Source: Anseranas semipalmata
Lineage: Eukaryota; Chordata; Aves; Anseriformes; Anseranatidae
DNA: 64,000 nt
NCBI GenBank assembly: GCA_013399115.1
Contig: VXAA01006455.1
Coordinates: 229,816 to 293,815 of the forward strand
Direction of reading: 5' to 3'
Position 1 is the stretch's first letter. The number at the start of each line of letters is the position of its first letter. Below are positions 50,401 through 62,225 of the stretch, piece after piece. A program made the position numbers and the translations under genes. The notes under the pieces are model-generated. The model did no database searches. It was given only the letters and a program-made list of their open reading frames with translations, and was not told where the DNA came from.

Positions 50401-53400
50401 AAGCTATTCCTGTGAACTTTGTATATAACCATTTTGACACTTAAAGGAATGTGGACAGATTTTTGAAACCTTAGCTACTGGTTTCCAAAATGGAAGAACC
50501 TCAGAGAGTGGTTATAGCTCACCTTTTGTCAGCTACTTTTACAAATTCTGCATGGAAAACTGGCCTGCCACACATGTGGCACAGTGTACATTAGAAATGG
50601 CTTTGCATTACTTTCCTTTGCTCACTGTTACTGACTGGCTTTCTATCAGCAAATCCACCTTTTGAAAGCTTCATGTGTTTACATTTTAAGCATATAAGTA
50701 GCTCAGTAAAAGCAGGGTTCTTTGTGGACTAGTAGCTGAGCTTACTGGAAGTAAATACTCGTTCTGTATCTCTTTAAAGTTGTACGTTACTTGAAGGAAA
50801 ACTGTGTTACAGCTAAGTTAGGTACACTTTGTGGATACATACGGTTTTTATGTGTATATTTAAAGAGCATGGAGTAGTAAATGGCCTAATCTGACTATCA
50901 CAAGCTGTCTTTTGAATTGGATAAGTACATGAAATGTCAGTGATCACAACGATAATCTTTGGCAGTTTGCTGTGTATGAAAAAATGCCCAATCTTAAACA
51001 AACATCAGTATTGTAAAACTTTGTATAGTTTCAGCATTTCAGTGTTTAGATATATACTTTTAAATTTAAAGAAATTAAAAAGGAGATGTTCACATCCATC
51101 CTGTCTACGGCATAAACTGATAGAGGAAAGAAGTAGGTGATAATATCTGGATCAACCTGATGGGGCTAAGTATCAAAGAAGAATTTTGGTTCTTTGTTGC
51201 TTAGTGATAGAAATGGAAAGTTTGTGCAACTAGGATGCATTATTAGTGAAGACAGACTGCATTTATTTTTGGCTAGAATTAAGATTGAGAAATGTAGAAG
51301 GTGAATCCTTGTATGCTAATGCTGCATCCAATTGTGTGAATTGTGAAATATCCAAATTACATGTTACTGTAGGTAGTGATTTCCTTTTAATACTAGGGAT
51401 TTTTCTCTGGTAGCTGTTGTACTTATGTAATTTGTGTGAGAGTTGTAGCAACTGGTGCAGCAATCTTAACTGTAGATTAACAATTCAGCTTGTGTAGGAC
51501 TGCTGCACAAGTGAGGGTGTCCCGGGACAAGTGATCTGCCCATGACAGATAGCGAGTCAGTGCTGATCTAATGCAGAATGAGGTTTGCACAAGTCCCAGC
51601 CATCCACACCAGCAGTTTGACCACAAAGCCACCTGCAGTTTCATTCCTCTAGCCTCTGTCTTTTGATGCAGTGATATTCATCCCTGCCAAATGTTTGTCA
51701 GTCCAGTACTTTTTGAACAACTATTTTTTGACCTTTTTTTTTTTTTTTTTTTTGAAAAATAGCGAGGGCAGGTGGCTGGGTAGTTTCCAATCAAGAAAGA
51801 ATGCTAATGAATTATACAGAACTTCTGACTTGCATTAAGCAGCACCATGACATGTTATAACAGCCTGCCAAAGCCAGCATTTCCTATAAATCACATTTCA
51901 AGGGGCAAAAAAATCCACCTGTCATAGCTGAGGCCTCTGCAAGAGTTGGTGTTTGAACCTGACATGATTTGCACCATCTCATAAAGTACCTTTTTATGAT
52001 ATATGTTTCCTTTTTTAACAGACAAAAATCAGATAATTTAATGTTTTCTTCCTGCTACCCAACCAAGACAGCATTGTGCACTTTGCTTCATTTCTGGAAA
52101 CCCTCTATTGTTCTTTCACAAGAAGAAAATCCATTTCAGGGATGGTGTTTGAAGAGTCATTGGCAACATGCCAAAAATATTGATGTTCTCATCAAGAGAC
52201 TGTACACCTGCATGTCCATGCAATGTCTCATCTTACTTAGCAAGAAATTGATTTTATATAAGTTCTTTAAATACTGCCTGTTCCTACATACTTATCTTAG
52301 TGGCCATACAGAGGACCTGGAGAGCAGACATACCATCGACAGAAACATTGTAAGGACTAATGATTTATATCCTAACAAATGATGGTACAATTTGTAGATG
52401 TAACATATGAAATCAGATTCTACTTCTTCACTAGACAGTGATGTGTGTCCAGCAACATAAAATCAAATAGGTAAAGTAATTGTCTGATGTAAAGAAGGGA
52501 GTGTTTATTTCATAATTTATCCTTTGGGTAAGGAATTATTCATCATTTTTAGTTTTCAGAGGATCATAACTATAAATTTTCTTCTGCAATTTGACCTCAG
52601 TAACAGATTTCCATAGAGAAATGTCTGTCTTTTCAAAGAGGTAAAGTCATCCGAGAGTTTTTTCTGTCTTACAAGTGAAATGAGCAGGAAGGAAGTGTTG
52701 GTACTCTGAGGAAATGTTCAGCCATCTTAAAAATTTCTACATTTTCTGTTACATAGCTGTCTAAGAGATCTGTGCAGCTCTGTGAGATACTGTTTGACTT
52801 CATAGAAACAAGATAGGCTAAATCCCCAGCTGGTATAAATCAGCCTTGTTTTACTGAATCAGTAGAGCTGTGCACTTGCTTTACACTAGCAGACAAGCTG
52901 GGTGAGAGTGCACATTAGAAGAAAGGAGCTTATGTGCATGCATGTATTACTTATTATGTGTATTAGTGGTAATTATCAGTAACATAATCCTAGTGGCTCC
53001 AGGGGATACATTAATAAATTTTAAAATATAATTAATTTTAAAAGTAAAATAAGTTTAAATAATAAAAAGAGGATTGAAATAAAAAAGTAAGGCCACAGTT
53101 GTGTTCAGCTGCCACTGGAAGCTCAAACCTGGCATTTGTACTTTATATATGACCCATTCTGTAATTTAATTCAGACTTTGGTGTGTATTAGTTTGGGGCC
53201 TAATTGGTTTAAGGGTAAATTGCACTCCTGTGCACTTTGATCTACTATCAAAATGCTTTGGATTCTTTGAGAACCATAATTCTCTCTTAGCTCCTCAAAC
53301 TGCCTCAGGATTTATTAAAGCAATGAAAACAGGATACCAAAGCCATGCTAGAGACATGAAGACCTCAGTCTCATTGGAAGTCTCTTCTGCTGAGAGCTCT

Positions 53401-53444
53401 GTCACTTTCAAACAGTGACAAGTGAATCATAAAACGCATTTAGG
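47401..53444. other. Unique AT-rich non-coding DNA
   Basis: No gene is recognised. The longest frames are 51969-52382 plus (137 codons, TTG start) and 48611-48979 plus (122 codons, ATG start). Neither shows a motif, a signal peptide or a family resemblance. Homopolymer runs include 16 A at 47853-47868 and 20 T at 51734-51753. Confidence 0.6.
51734..51753. repeat. Poly-T run (20 T)
   Basis: Twenty consecutive T bases, with no adjoining element that would make it a retroposon tail on the minus strand. It is a simple homopolymer. Confidence 0.85.
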
Positions 53445-53620
53445 CATTGGAATGGGTTGCCCAGGGAGGTGGTGGAGTCTCCGTCCCTGGGGGTGTTTAA
53501 GGAAAGGTTGGATGTGGTACTTAGGGACATGGTTCAGTGGGTAATGTTGATGTTAGGGGGACGGTTGGACTAGATGATCTTGGAGGTCTTTTCCAACCTT
53601 AATGATTCTGTGATTCTATA
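53445..53620 (+). mobile_element. CR1 LINE 3'-end fragment
   Basis: The block reads as the final ~175 bp of an avian CR1: GGAATGGGTTGCCCAGGGAG, then GTGGTGGAGTCTCCGTCC, a GGTTGGATGTGG segment, GGACTAGATGATCTTGGAGG and TTTTCCAACCTTAATGATTC, ending in the terminal repeat ATTCTGTGATTCTAT. Orientation is plus, the 3' end is intact and the 5' part is missing. It resembles the copy at 8571-8673 in its tail and may belong to the same or a close subfamily. No reverse transcriptase sequence is left. Confidence 0.93.
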
Positions 53621-56600
53621 AAATACGTTAGTGCACAGAGTATTGCTCACAAGCCTCTGGCTTGTATAAAAGCTTAGGGGAAGCATGAAAAATCAAAAGA
53701 AATAAAAGGGAACTGTTGTCTTGTCCACTTGTTTTTCAGTGTGCCCTCTAGTTTTGATTCAATCTTCTTCATCTTTCCCAAGAACAGGTTGGGGAGTTTT
53801 GAGAGTTTGTTCGTGGAATATTGTGTGCAGGCAAAACAAGGTCACTCCTGCCTCCTTTCCAATGGCTCCATCCTCAGAGCGCTCCCAAGAAACATCTCTT
53901 GACAGCATATACAATGGGTTGACTCAGCAAAGAGCGTTATGCAGCAGAGAAAGATATCATTAACTGGATGAGAGTCATTTATAGCTAGCAAACTGTTTCC
54001 TGTAGTCCTCCTCATTGCCCTACCTTTTGGACTGATGCACATGTTGATTAACTAGAGAGCTGATGTGAGGTGGAGTTCACTAGAAAAAGGAGGCAGTTGA
54101 TACAGATGCAATAATAAAGAACAGGACACAAAAAGAAAAAATGTGAGAGTGCATACATCATGAATTAATAGCAATAAATCTATGGAATGAGCTCCATGTG
54201 TTCAAAGATGATGAAAAATACTTTAAATATTTTTCAGTTTCCCTACAGAGTTATGCTTTTCTTGTGTCAAGTCTTGATCTACAGTTCTATTGAGGGAAGA
54301 AGCATTTGCACTGTTAAAACAATCCCTTTCTCTTTAGATTTAAAGCAGGATGACAGAAATATAAACATTGTATTAACTAATATTGATCTCTTTTTTTTCT
54401 TTTTTTTTTTCTTTTTTTTTTTTTTTGGAGGGAGAGGGATGAAAGTAATGAGTAATGAGAAATTCTGAATTTAGGTTCAAAGCCAGTCCTTTCACCTTTG
54501 TTCTGAAAGTTTAGTCTTTTATGCGAACGAGGTGCCTGCTGACATTATTGAGTACATACATCAATGACAAATCACCCACTGAATTAAGTGGAGCCACAGT
54601 TTCATCTCAAGATAGCAAAACAGATCTTTATGTATGTGCTCATTTGCTTTCTCTTGCAACTTAAATTGAAAGCTTAAGAACTGCATGGTATCCTATAATC
54701 TTTCTAGATTATGCTGAGGAGCAGATTAATGATTACAATTTGGCACGTGCTTTAACAGGAAGAAACTAAGCTGTTTAGCCCTTTCCTGGTATATTTTGGA
54801 TTGCTTGGTTGGCCTTCTCTGAAATTCATTTCCTCTGCTAGAGGTCAGTTATTTCTACTTCAGGTTAGCTTAGTTTGACCTATGTCTATTCTGCTTTACT
54901 CCTCAGTAAGCTTAGAGATAACGTTTGTATTTGTAAAAACACCACATAAGGTACACATGGGACTGAATTCAGTATGATGGCTGCTGTTTGCAGCATTCCT
55001 GACAGAGAGCTGTGGTGGTGGAAAGGCAGAGCAGTGTAATTCATTAGCACCCATTCAGGCAAAGAGCAAGCAGAATCTGTCATATGGGAACTAGTACCCA
55101 AGCAAAAGAATGTTTTTATGTGGCAGACAGGTCTGTGCAGGTGTTTAGATCCAGCTGACAGCTACAATATATGCTAGACAGGTATTTCTTTTCAGGAAAG
55201 TGTAACATCAGTGTTACCAGATCCCATTTATATTCTGTCTGGGAGTCCTCCTGCTTTGTGAGAATCCTACATGCCCCTTCCTGTCATCCGAGTTGTTGAG
55301 TAAGCATCCTTGACCCACCCTGTGCATGTATAACGTAAAGCTGTCTTTAAAATGTATCTCCACATAGCTGAGATGTGGGCATTGCACCTGTAAACTTGCC
55401 CGGGTGGACCGGAGCCATGTAACTGTCATAGCATATTCCCCACTATAGGCTGTAAAGCCTTATCTGCCCACGGCTAGCTGGCCAGTGTCACAGTTCAGCT
55501 GCTTTGACTGCTATTGGAATTTAATCACATATTAATTGTTGAAATGAATCCGACTTGCTTAGAGGCACCTGCACAACTTGCAATCCAATTGCTTTGTCAA
55601 TACACCACAAAAGAACCTGACATGGGATATGTTAGGCAACCGTTCCACTGAGTCTGGAAACACTTGGGAAACATTTAACTCAAACTCTCAGTCCAGAAAC
55701 ACCATATTGCAGTCACAGATCCAGACGAAATACTGAAAGTCACTAAAGAGTGTCCTTAGTGTTGCCACAACGATGCATTCTGTTACTGAAATTCAGATTC
55801 TGGTTAAGTTTTCCATTTACACAACAAATGCACAAACTTTACAACTCACTGTTAGATGGTAATAATGTTGCTAAGCTAGCTATGTACTTGGAGGGTAATA
55901 ACTCTTAGTGAAGATACTATGATAAAACAATTAGCAAATTCTACAAATTCAAGATTATGAGGATTGCCTTACTGCTGTAAATGCAGAAATAGCTGCTGTC
56001 AAAGATAAGGACAATTCTCTGAAGGTATATTCTATTTTATCAAAACATTTCCCACATGAAGAAATAACAAAAGCGATAAACTGATAAAAGCAACATTAGG
56101 CTGGTACAAAGAAGTGATATGCAGGCAAAGAACCACATTAGAAGGAGGGTCCCAGTTATGTAAGACATAATTATGGCTGTTTGGTCCCCTCAGAGTTCAT
56201 TAACAAACACTTGGGAGCACTGATTAGGGCCTGTATCTCTGTTTTTCCAGTGGCATAACAGAAATAATTAATGTCAAAAATGTGAAAAGATTGACTAAGA
56301 GCTTGATATTAGTTTATGGGGCATGTTCTTAGCTCTAATTAAAGTGGAACTCTGAAAAACTGCTGCACAGGTTCACTCTGCTGATCCTCAACAGTTGAAA
56401 ATTTTCTCTTTTATGTTGTTTGGAGACCATTTAACGATACAGATCTCATCAGGGGATAGCAGAATGGTTACTTAATTTGCTTAATCCCTTTGCTAACAAA
56501 CTGGCTTTTGAGACCTTCACTAATTTAGACCTTTACAGAGCTATAAGAAGCTAAAATTGTTGTTTATTTATATTTTTCCTTTCTGTTATTCTGTTTAGTC

Positions 56601-59600
56601 TTCAGAGTTTGGACACAATAAGAACAATCTCTGAGTTAGTTTTTTTTTATTATTATTATTAATAAAACAAAAACAAAAAACTACTTAAGATTCTGCACAG
56701 TTTTAAGAATCATTATCAATATGTCTTTTCCCATGGTTCATAAATTTCCAGTAAGCCACAGAGAAATATTCCAGGACCACAGATAATGTTCAAGACCATG
56801 TTAAATGAAACCCAGCCCACCTGATTATTAATTATTTTAAATGCTTCTTCTTTAGGCTTCATTTCTACTATTGGCACACTGGGTTTGAGAAAAACAAGTG
56901 ATCTGAATACCAAGGAACACTTGCAATTTAAAACTGGAGAAACTAGCAGAGTTATTTCACATCTAAGCAGCCAGCAATATCAGTCTGTTTAGCTTCACAG
57001 ATTTGTCTGTCACTTCACACATAGGATCTGGCTGAAGGTCCTGACTCAAAGTCCCCTGAAACAGCAGGTTCACCATGGACTCTGGGGGACTTCAGGCTAT
57101 GCTGCAAAACATGTATGGATATTGCTATGGGTAGAGGCCTTCTTCCCAGAACCTGTTGTTTGTGGAAGGGACATGACTACTTGCCAAGGGCTTCTTCCCT
57201 GTGTGGGCACATATCTTCCAGATGTGCCCCTGTCATTCTCTGTGGTGCCATTTACAGCTCGAGGGAAGGACACACTTCACATCCTCAGAACCACAAAACA
57301 GGTGTTGGAAATAAGAGTATACTCACAACTGGGGTAAGCAGGATGGTTGTTCTCTCCGGAACAGAGTTCCTCTCTGCAAGGTCAGTGGAAGTGGCTTGTG
57401 TTTCTGTGCAAAGCCAAGGAAAATAATGAGTCAGATTTGGTTAGATATTGAATTACAGAATCAGAAAAAGTGTTACTCATTGCAGAAAAACAGAAAGCAT
57501 GTGCTGAGGTATACCTGTGATTGAATTCCCTGTCTTTTTTGGGGCATCTCACTCCGGTGCCAGAGCTGAGGGGACCATCTTTCCTCACACACTGCCCCGA
57601 AGTGTCACATCTCAGCAACTCACCTGAAGAAGGGCTCAAATAGCTAAAACTTGTCTTTTTTTTCCCACTCTACACTGTATCAGTTGTAGTGATGACAGGC
57701 ATTATTTACAAACTTTGCCCCACTTAAACACTTAACCCATTGGGAATACAGGAATGCCACTACTTGGCCTCTGGACTTACCCTTCTCCTTAGGAACTGTG
57801 CCTTAGTTTTGGCTGGAATGACTTTGGCTGTCCTTGGACTGAAGCTGCAGAGTGAGCTGCAGAGATACCTCCCTGCCCTCGGAGCAGCTTCTGCTCAGAG
57901 CTCTGCTCCCTTTCTTTCTCTTTTGTTCCTTTTGCTCTCCTTCTTTTCAACTTCCTTCCTAGATCTTTTTCAATAGGAAGGCTGCCTGGGGACTTGCACT
58001 AAATAGAGATGTGAAGGATCAGTGTTTCCCTCCCCTGCTAGTTGTGGCTGGGCCCTGGGATATAATATGCAAATCTAGCAAGGGGTACACTCCCTCCTTC
58101 CTTCCTCTTTGAGGCCAGGATTTTCCCTTCCCCTTATCTGGCTTCTTTTAACTTACATTTCACTTGTATTCTCTAATTAGCACATTCCTTCTAGCTTGGC
58201 TGGCTTTTTCCTGTTTACAGCATCTCCACAATTGCTACTCAACCTATAAATCATACACTTCATGAGAAGTGCTCATTGTAAATACACGTGTTACTAGACT
58301 CATCAATTCTAGTTCACTGGGAGCTTTGAGTATAAACCCCATATTACATATTAATAATGCAAATAGTAACTTAGAACTAAAAGTGATTTCCTAAATGGCC
58401 TTCCTTTTTGCCATTTTTGGAGGTGCTGTCATACCTGAGTGGGTATTTCCAAGGAAGACAGTAATGCTTAAATAAATCATGGGAAAAGATGTACAAATTA
58501 ATTTTAGTGAAAAGGAAACTAGTCATCTTCTAAGGAGCTGTTTAATTAATAAGTAGCAGAATGTGAGGAGAGTAGCAGAATATGGTTCTTAAAGGTCCAG
58601 TTTGGCTCATGTTACTTGTCCAGAAGAAGGGAAGAGGAGTTATGTTGTAACCCATTAAAAGCTTGCAAATAATAGCATAACTGAGAGATGGAAGGAACAA
58701 ACAGGAATAGGGTGATGCTTTCCATCTGAGGGAAGTGTGTCCACTTGGCCAGGCCAGACTTGGAGTGTGACAGCTCTTTGTAATAAAGGAGTCTGTTCAA
58801 CATTAGTTGGTGTGCTGCTCCAAGAAGTTCTCATTTAGCAAATTTCAGCATCAAGCAATAGACATGTGAAATACCCCATGTAATGAATTTTAAAATATCT
58901 TTGGATAAAAGACTATGTGCAAATGGTAGATGGTTTTATACTTCTTTAAATGATATACAAAAATTATGGAGAGGTCCTAACAAAGTCACTGAAGTCTTTA
59001 TATATGAGCTAGCAAATCAGAAAACTAGATTATATCTCAGAGTGGTGGAATCATTTTGAAAATAAAGTTGATCTATGATTATAATTGTTAAGATAAATAC
59101 ATTACTTACGTAAAACATCCAGGAATACATTCAAAATATGAGGTACAGTTCCACTGTAAAATAGTACTGCACAGATCATAGCAAAGTCATTAAAAGCTGT
59201 GTATGCATCTTAAAGGCAGAATTTGACTTGTGTTACTTCTGCAACTCAATTATGGATTGTATATATATAAGTATAAATATCAGCAGGAAAATATGAACAG
59301 ACAGTGCAGTTTTGAGCTGTGCTTAATATAGTGCTATGAGAGATACTGGGTTTAGGAACTGCATTGTAGCCATGGAGGCTGAGGTAACATCTTTTTTTAG
59401 ACCATCTGATATAGTTGGAAAAATGATCAGAAGCTTATCTGTTTTTTACTCTAATATCAATCACTGTTATGAAATATATTATTTTTTTTCCTACAATCTT
59501 TTGCTGTTATATTTATCTTTCTAAGTGTAGGGGAAATATATTCTTATGTCATGTGCACTTCTTAATATTGATTAGTTAAGACACTGTATGTGACAAAGGT

Positions 59601-60680
59601 GAAGGAAATAAAGAAAAGAGCTTTGATGAATGTATAGCAGAGTTTAATCCATGCAGGTTCTCCAGGCTGTGTTTATTATAAAGCACAGATGTGCAGAGAC
59701 TGCAGTGAAGTGGCGAGAATTGAACTATACAGTGGCACAAAGCTACATACTAAAAAGTTTAAACTGAATTTTTCAGATTTAATTTTGAAGCAATTGCCAA
59801 AAGCTGGAAAAGAGGTCAAGGTTTTGTTTTGCACTTTCTGAAAATCAGAATACTCAGTGTGATACTCCAGTCTTTGTTTTGCGAAACACAGGCTGCAACA
59901 TTTTGCTTCCAATTCCTTCATCAAGACTTCATCAATGATTTAAGGCTGAAATAAAACAGTATCTTTTAGAAGGACATCTGCTCTGGATCTAAGAGTGCAA
60001 ATGCAGAAGAATTTTTCCATGTCCCTCAAAACTTTTCCAAAATTGACTCTGCTAACTTGAACTTCCAACCATTAGATCTTTCTGAATCTTTTCCTGTAAG
60101 GTTGAGAGCTGTCTGATAACAAAAGATTTTTGATAAAATAGATCTCAACCAATTGCTTTAAACTTTCTGTTCTTCATGTAGCTAGAATTTTGAGCACAAT
60201 GATTCTTAATGACTTCAACCTGCACTTGTAGTTCCAGCTGTGAACTCCCCATGATATAATTTTGTACTCCTGATGTTAATCTTGCTGTGCTAGACATGCT
60301 TTGAGCAGCCCAGATCTTCATGCAGTGCCAACTAAATGGGAGATACAAATGTCTGAAGATGTTGGATTTCAAGCACTCTGTGCGTACTGTAGGGTGACAT
60401 GGATCACTGGCTGGACTCCTGTTAATTTTGGTGCTTTCCAATGTGTGAAATGTTAACTGAAAAATCTTATCATAAGAGTTTTTGGCCTTTTATGGACAGA
60501 ATGAAGCATTTGAAATCTGAAGCTTTCACAGCTCAGCTGAATGACTTATTTGCTTGCTGAGTGAAGTCAGACAGGTTCACCTCCTATTTCCTAACAAAAT
60601 TAATCTAAGACCTTAAACTTAACCATAGCAAACATTAAAAATTACAAGAAAGAAGAATAAGCAGATCATGATTTCCACAA
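53621..60680. other. Unique AT-rich non-coding DNA
   Basis: No gene is recognised across about 7 kb. A T/C tract lies at 54387-54426 and an ATT/A-rich tract at about 56641-56691. GC-richer sequence at about 57000-57430 gives overlapping frames of 71-103 codons with no recognisable product. The hydrophobic 78-codon frame 57740-57976 ends in a pyrimidine-rich stretch and is probably a composition artefact. Confidence 0.6.
54387..54426. repeat. T/C homopyrimidine tract
   Basis: Forty bases of T broken by a few C, followed by a GGAGGGAG purine stretch. Low complexity. The poly-phenylalanine in the frame 54187-54468 comes from it. Confidence 0.88.
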
Positions 60681-61029
60681 GGATGATCAAAGGGCTGGAA
60701 CATCATGAGGATGATCAGAGGGCTGGGGCACCTCTTCCGTGAAGACAGGCTGAGGGAGTTGGGGTTGTTCAGCCTGGAGAAGAGAAGGCTTTGGGGAAAC
60801 CTTATTGCTGCCTTCCAGTCCCTGAAGGGGGCCTACAGGAAAGCAGAAGAGGGACTTGTCAGGGGGTGTGGTCATAGGACAAGTAGTAATGGTTTAAAAC
60901 TAAAAAAGGGTAGATTTAGATTAGATATTAGGAAGAAATTCTTTACTATGAGGGTGGTGAGGCACTGGAACAGGCTGCCCAGAGAAGCTGTGGATGCCCC
61001 ATCCCTGGAAGTGTTTAAGGCCAGGCCCT
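60681..61029 (+). mobile_element. CR1 LINE fragment, 3' end missing
   Basis: The sequence follows the avian CR1 3' region closely: GATGATCAGAGGGCTGGGGC, AGACAGGCTGAGGGAGTTGG, TTCAGCCTGGAGAAGAGAAG, a CTTATTGCTGCCTTCCAG segment, TTAGGAAGAAATTCTTTACT and CACTGGAACAGGCTGCCCAG, ending GTGTTTAAGGCCAGG. An open frame of 108 codons (60705-61031) crosses it and gives the type of peptide often mistaken for a gene in bird annotation (a late WNRLPREAVDAPSLEVFKAR-like stretch). The usual remaining tail and terminal repeats are absent after about 61029, and a 28-nt-offset duplication sits at the left edge (60681-60698 and 60709-60726). It is a dead copy. Confidence 0.93.
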
Positions 61030-61683
61030 AATATAATATACTGGGCCAATCTTGCCTTCTGTAACTCTTCTGATTTCAAGTGGAATTATATCCAGGATTA
61101 ATTTTGCTAATATCTTTTGCCCACTATGATTCACTTTATACAAAGCAAACAAGCAATCAAAAAAAATCAAATTCTTTTTTTTTTAAGCATCTGTATGTGT
61201 AAAAAGACATATTTAATATATGTGTGTGGTTTCATATAACCAGTTAGAAACAAATCATTTCATGACTCCAGTGTGATTCTGCTGGAGAGTGTTATATTTA
61301 AAGAAGCTATCAAGCTCCAAGGAATAAGCTGGTAGTGCATGATGTGGTTGTTACTTTAGTACTGGTGCAAGAATGAAAAAGCTTCATTTGCTTCAATCAT
61401 ACATCCTTAGTGTATCTCAGCTCCCAAAGATTTGTAACACTGTAGGTGGCAGCTGCAGCTGATATGGGAAAGGAAAGTAATTACGGCAACGGTGTGTCCA
61501 TGCTTTACTAAGCAGTCAGGAACAGCATGGGAGAGCATTAGAGACATCAGGTTTGTAGAGTTTAGCTATGATCCTCTTCAGCTTGAGTAAAAGTAACTGT
61601 GGAAGAGAAGAGCAGTGAGCACTGGAGCATAGAGGACAGCATTTTTTCTCAGTTTATGAGCACTTGGAATTGGTGCAGTTGCC
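61030..61683. other. Unique non-coding DNA between CR1 and LTR
   Basis: No gene is recognised. A T-rich and A-rich stretch lies at 61160-61185. The sequence looks unique up to the LTR boundary. Confidence 0.6.
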
Positions 61684-62225
61684 TGTACTGGGTTTGGCTG
61701 AGGTGGAGTTTTCTTCCTAGCATCCCATGTGGTGCTGTGTTTTGGATTTGTGACTAAAACAGTGTTGATAAATGCCGATGTTAACAGTGCTTGCACAGTG
61801 TCAAAACTTTCTCTTTTTCTCATTCTGCCCCTTCGCAGCAAGTAGGCTAGGGGTAGGCAAGAGGCTGGGAGGGGGCACAGATGGGACAGCGGAGCTGAAT
61901 CAGCCAAAGGGTTATTCCATGCCATATAACACCATGCTCAACAACAGCAACAACAAAAACTGGCAGTGTAGGTGTGATGTGTCTGCCAGCATAGCAGTTG
62001 CTTGGAGCTTGGGCGGACATTAGGTTGCTTGTGGCAGATGATGAGTGATTGCCTTTGCATAACTTGTTTTTTCCTCTTTCATTCACTTATTAAACTGTCC
62101 TTATTTCAACCCACAATTTTTCTCACTCTTGCTTTTCCTATTCTCCTTCCTCCGCATCCCGCTGAGGCTGGGGGAGATGAGTGCAGGAGGGGTGCTTCAC
62201 TGCTGGCTGGGGCCAGCCCACCGCA
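61684..62225 (+). mobile_element. Solo LTR of an avian ERVL-type endogenous retrovirus
   Basis: The block begins TGTACTGGGTTTGGCTG and ends GGCCAGCCCACCGCA, giving the TG...CA ends of a retroviral LTR, 542 bp long. Internal landmarks of this common avian LTR family are in order: a GTGCTGTGTTTTGGATTTGT segment, AACAGTGTTGATAA, CACAGTGTCAAAAC, AAAGGGTTATTCCATGCCAT, an ATTAAACTGTCCTTATTTCA stretch that includes the polyadenylation-signal region, and a TTTTTCTCACTCTTGC segment. The flanks TTGCC (61679-61683) and TGGCC (62226-62230) match at four of five bases, as expected of a decayed target-site duplication. No second LTR and no gag, pol or env sequence is present, so it is a recombined solo LTR. 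The middle portion (about 61940-62040) is diverged from the family pattern as I recall it. Confidence 0.88.

Noticed and set aside
51969..52382. 137-codon open frame
   Set aside because: It starts at TTG, and the composition is that of translated AT-rich non-coding DNA with no family match.
57740..57976. 78-codon frame with leucine-rich segments resembling a small membrane protein
   Set aside because: The hydrophobic end comes from a pyrimidine-rich stretch. There is no other support.
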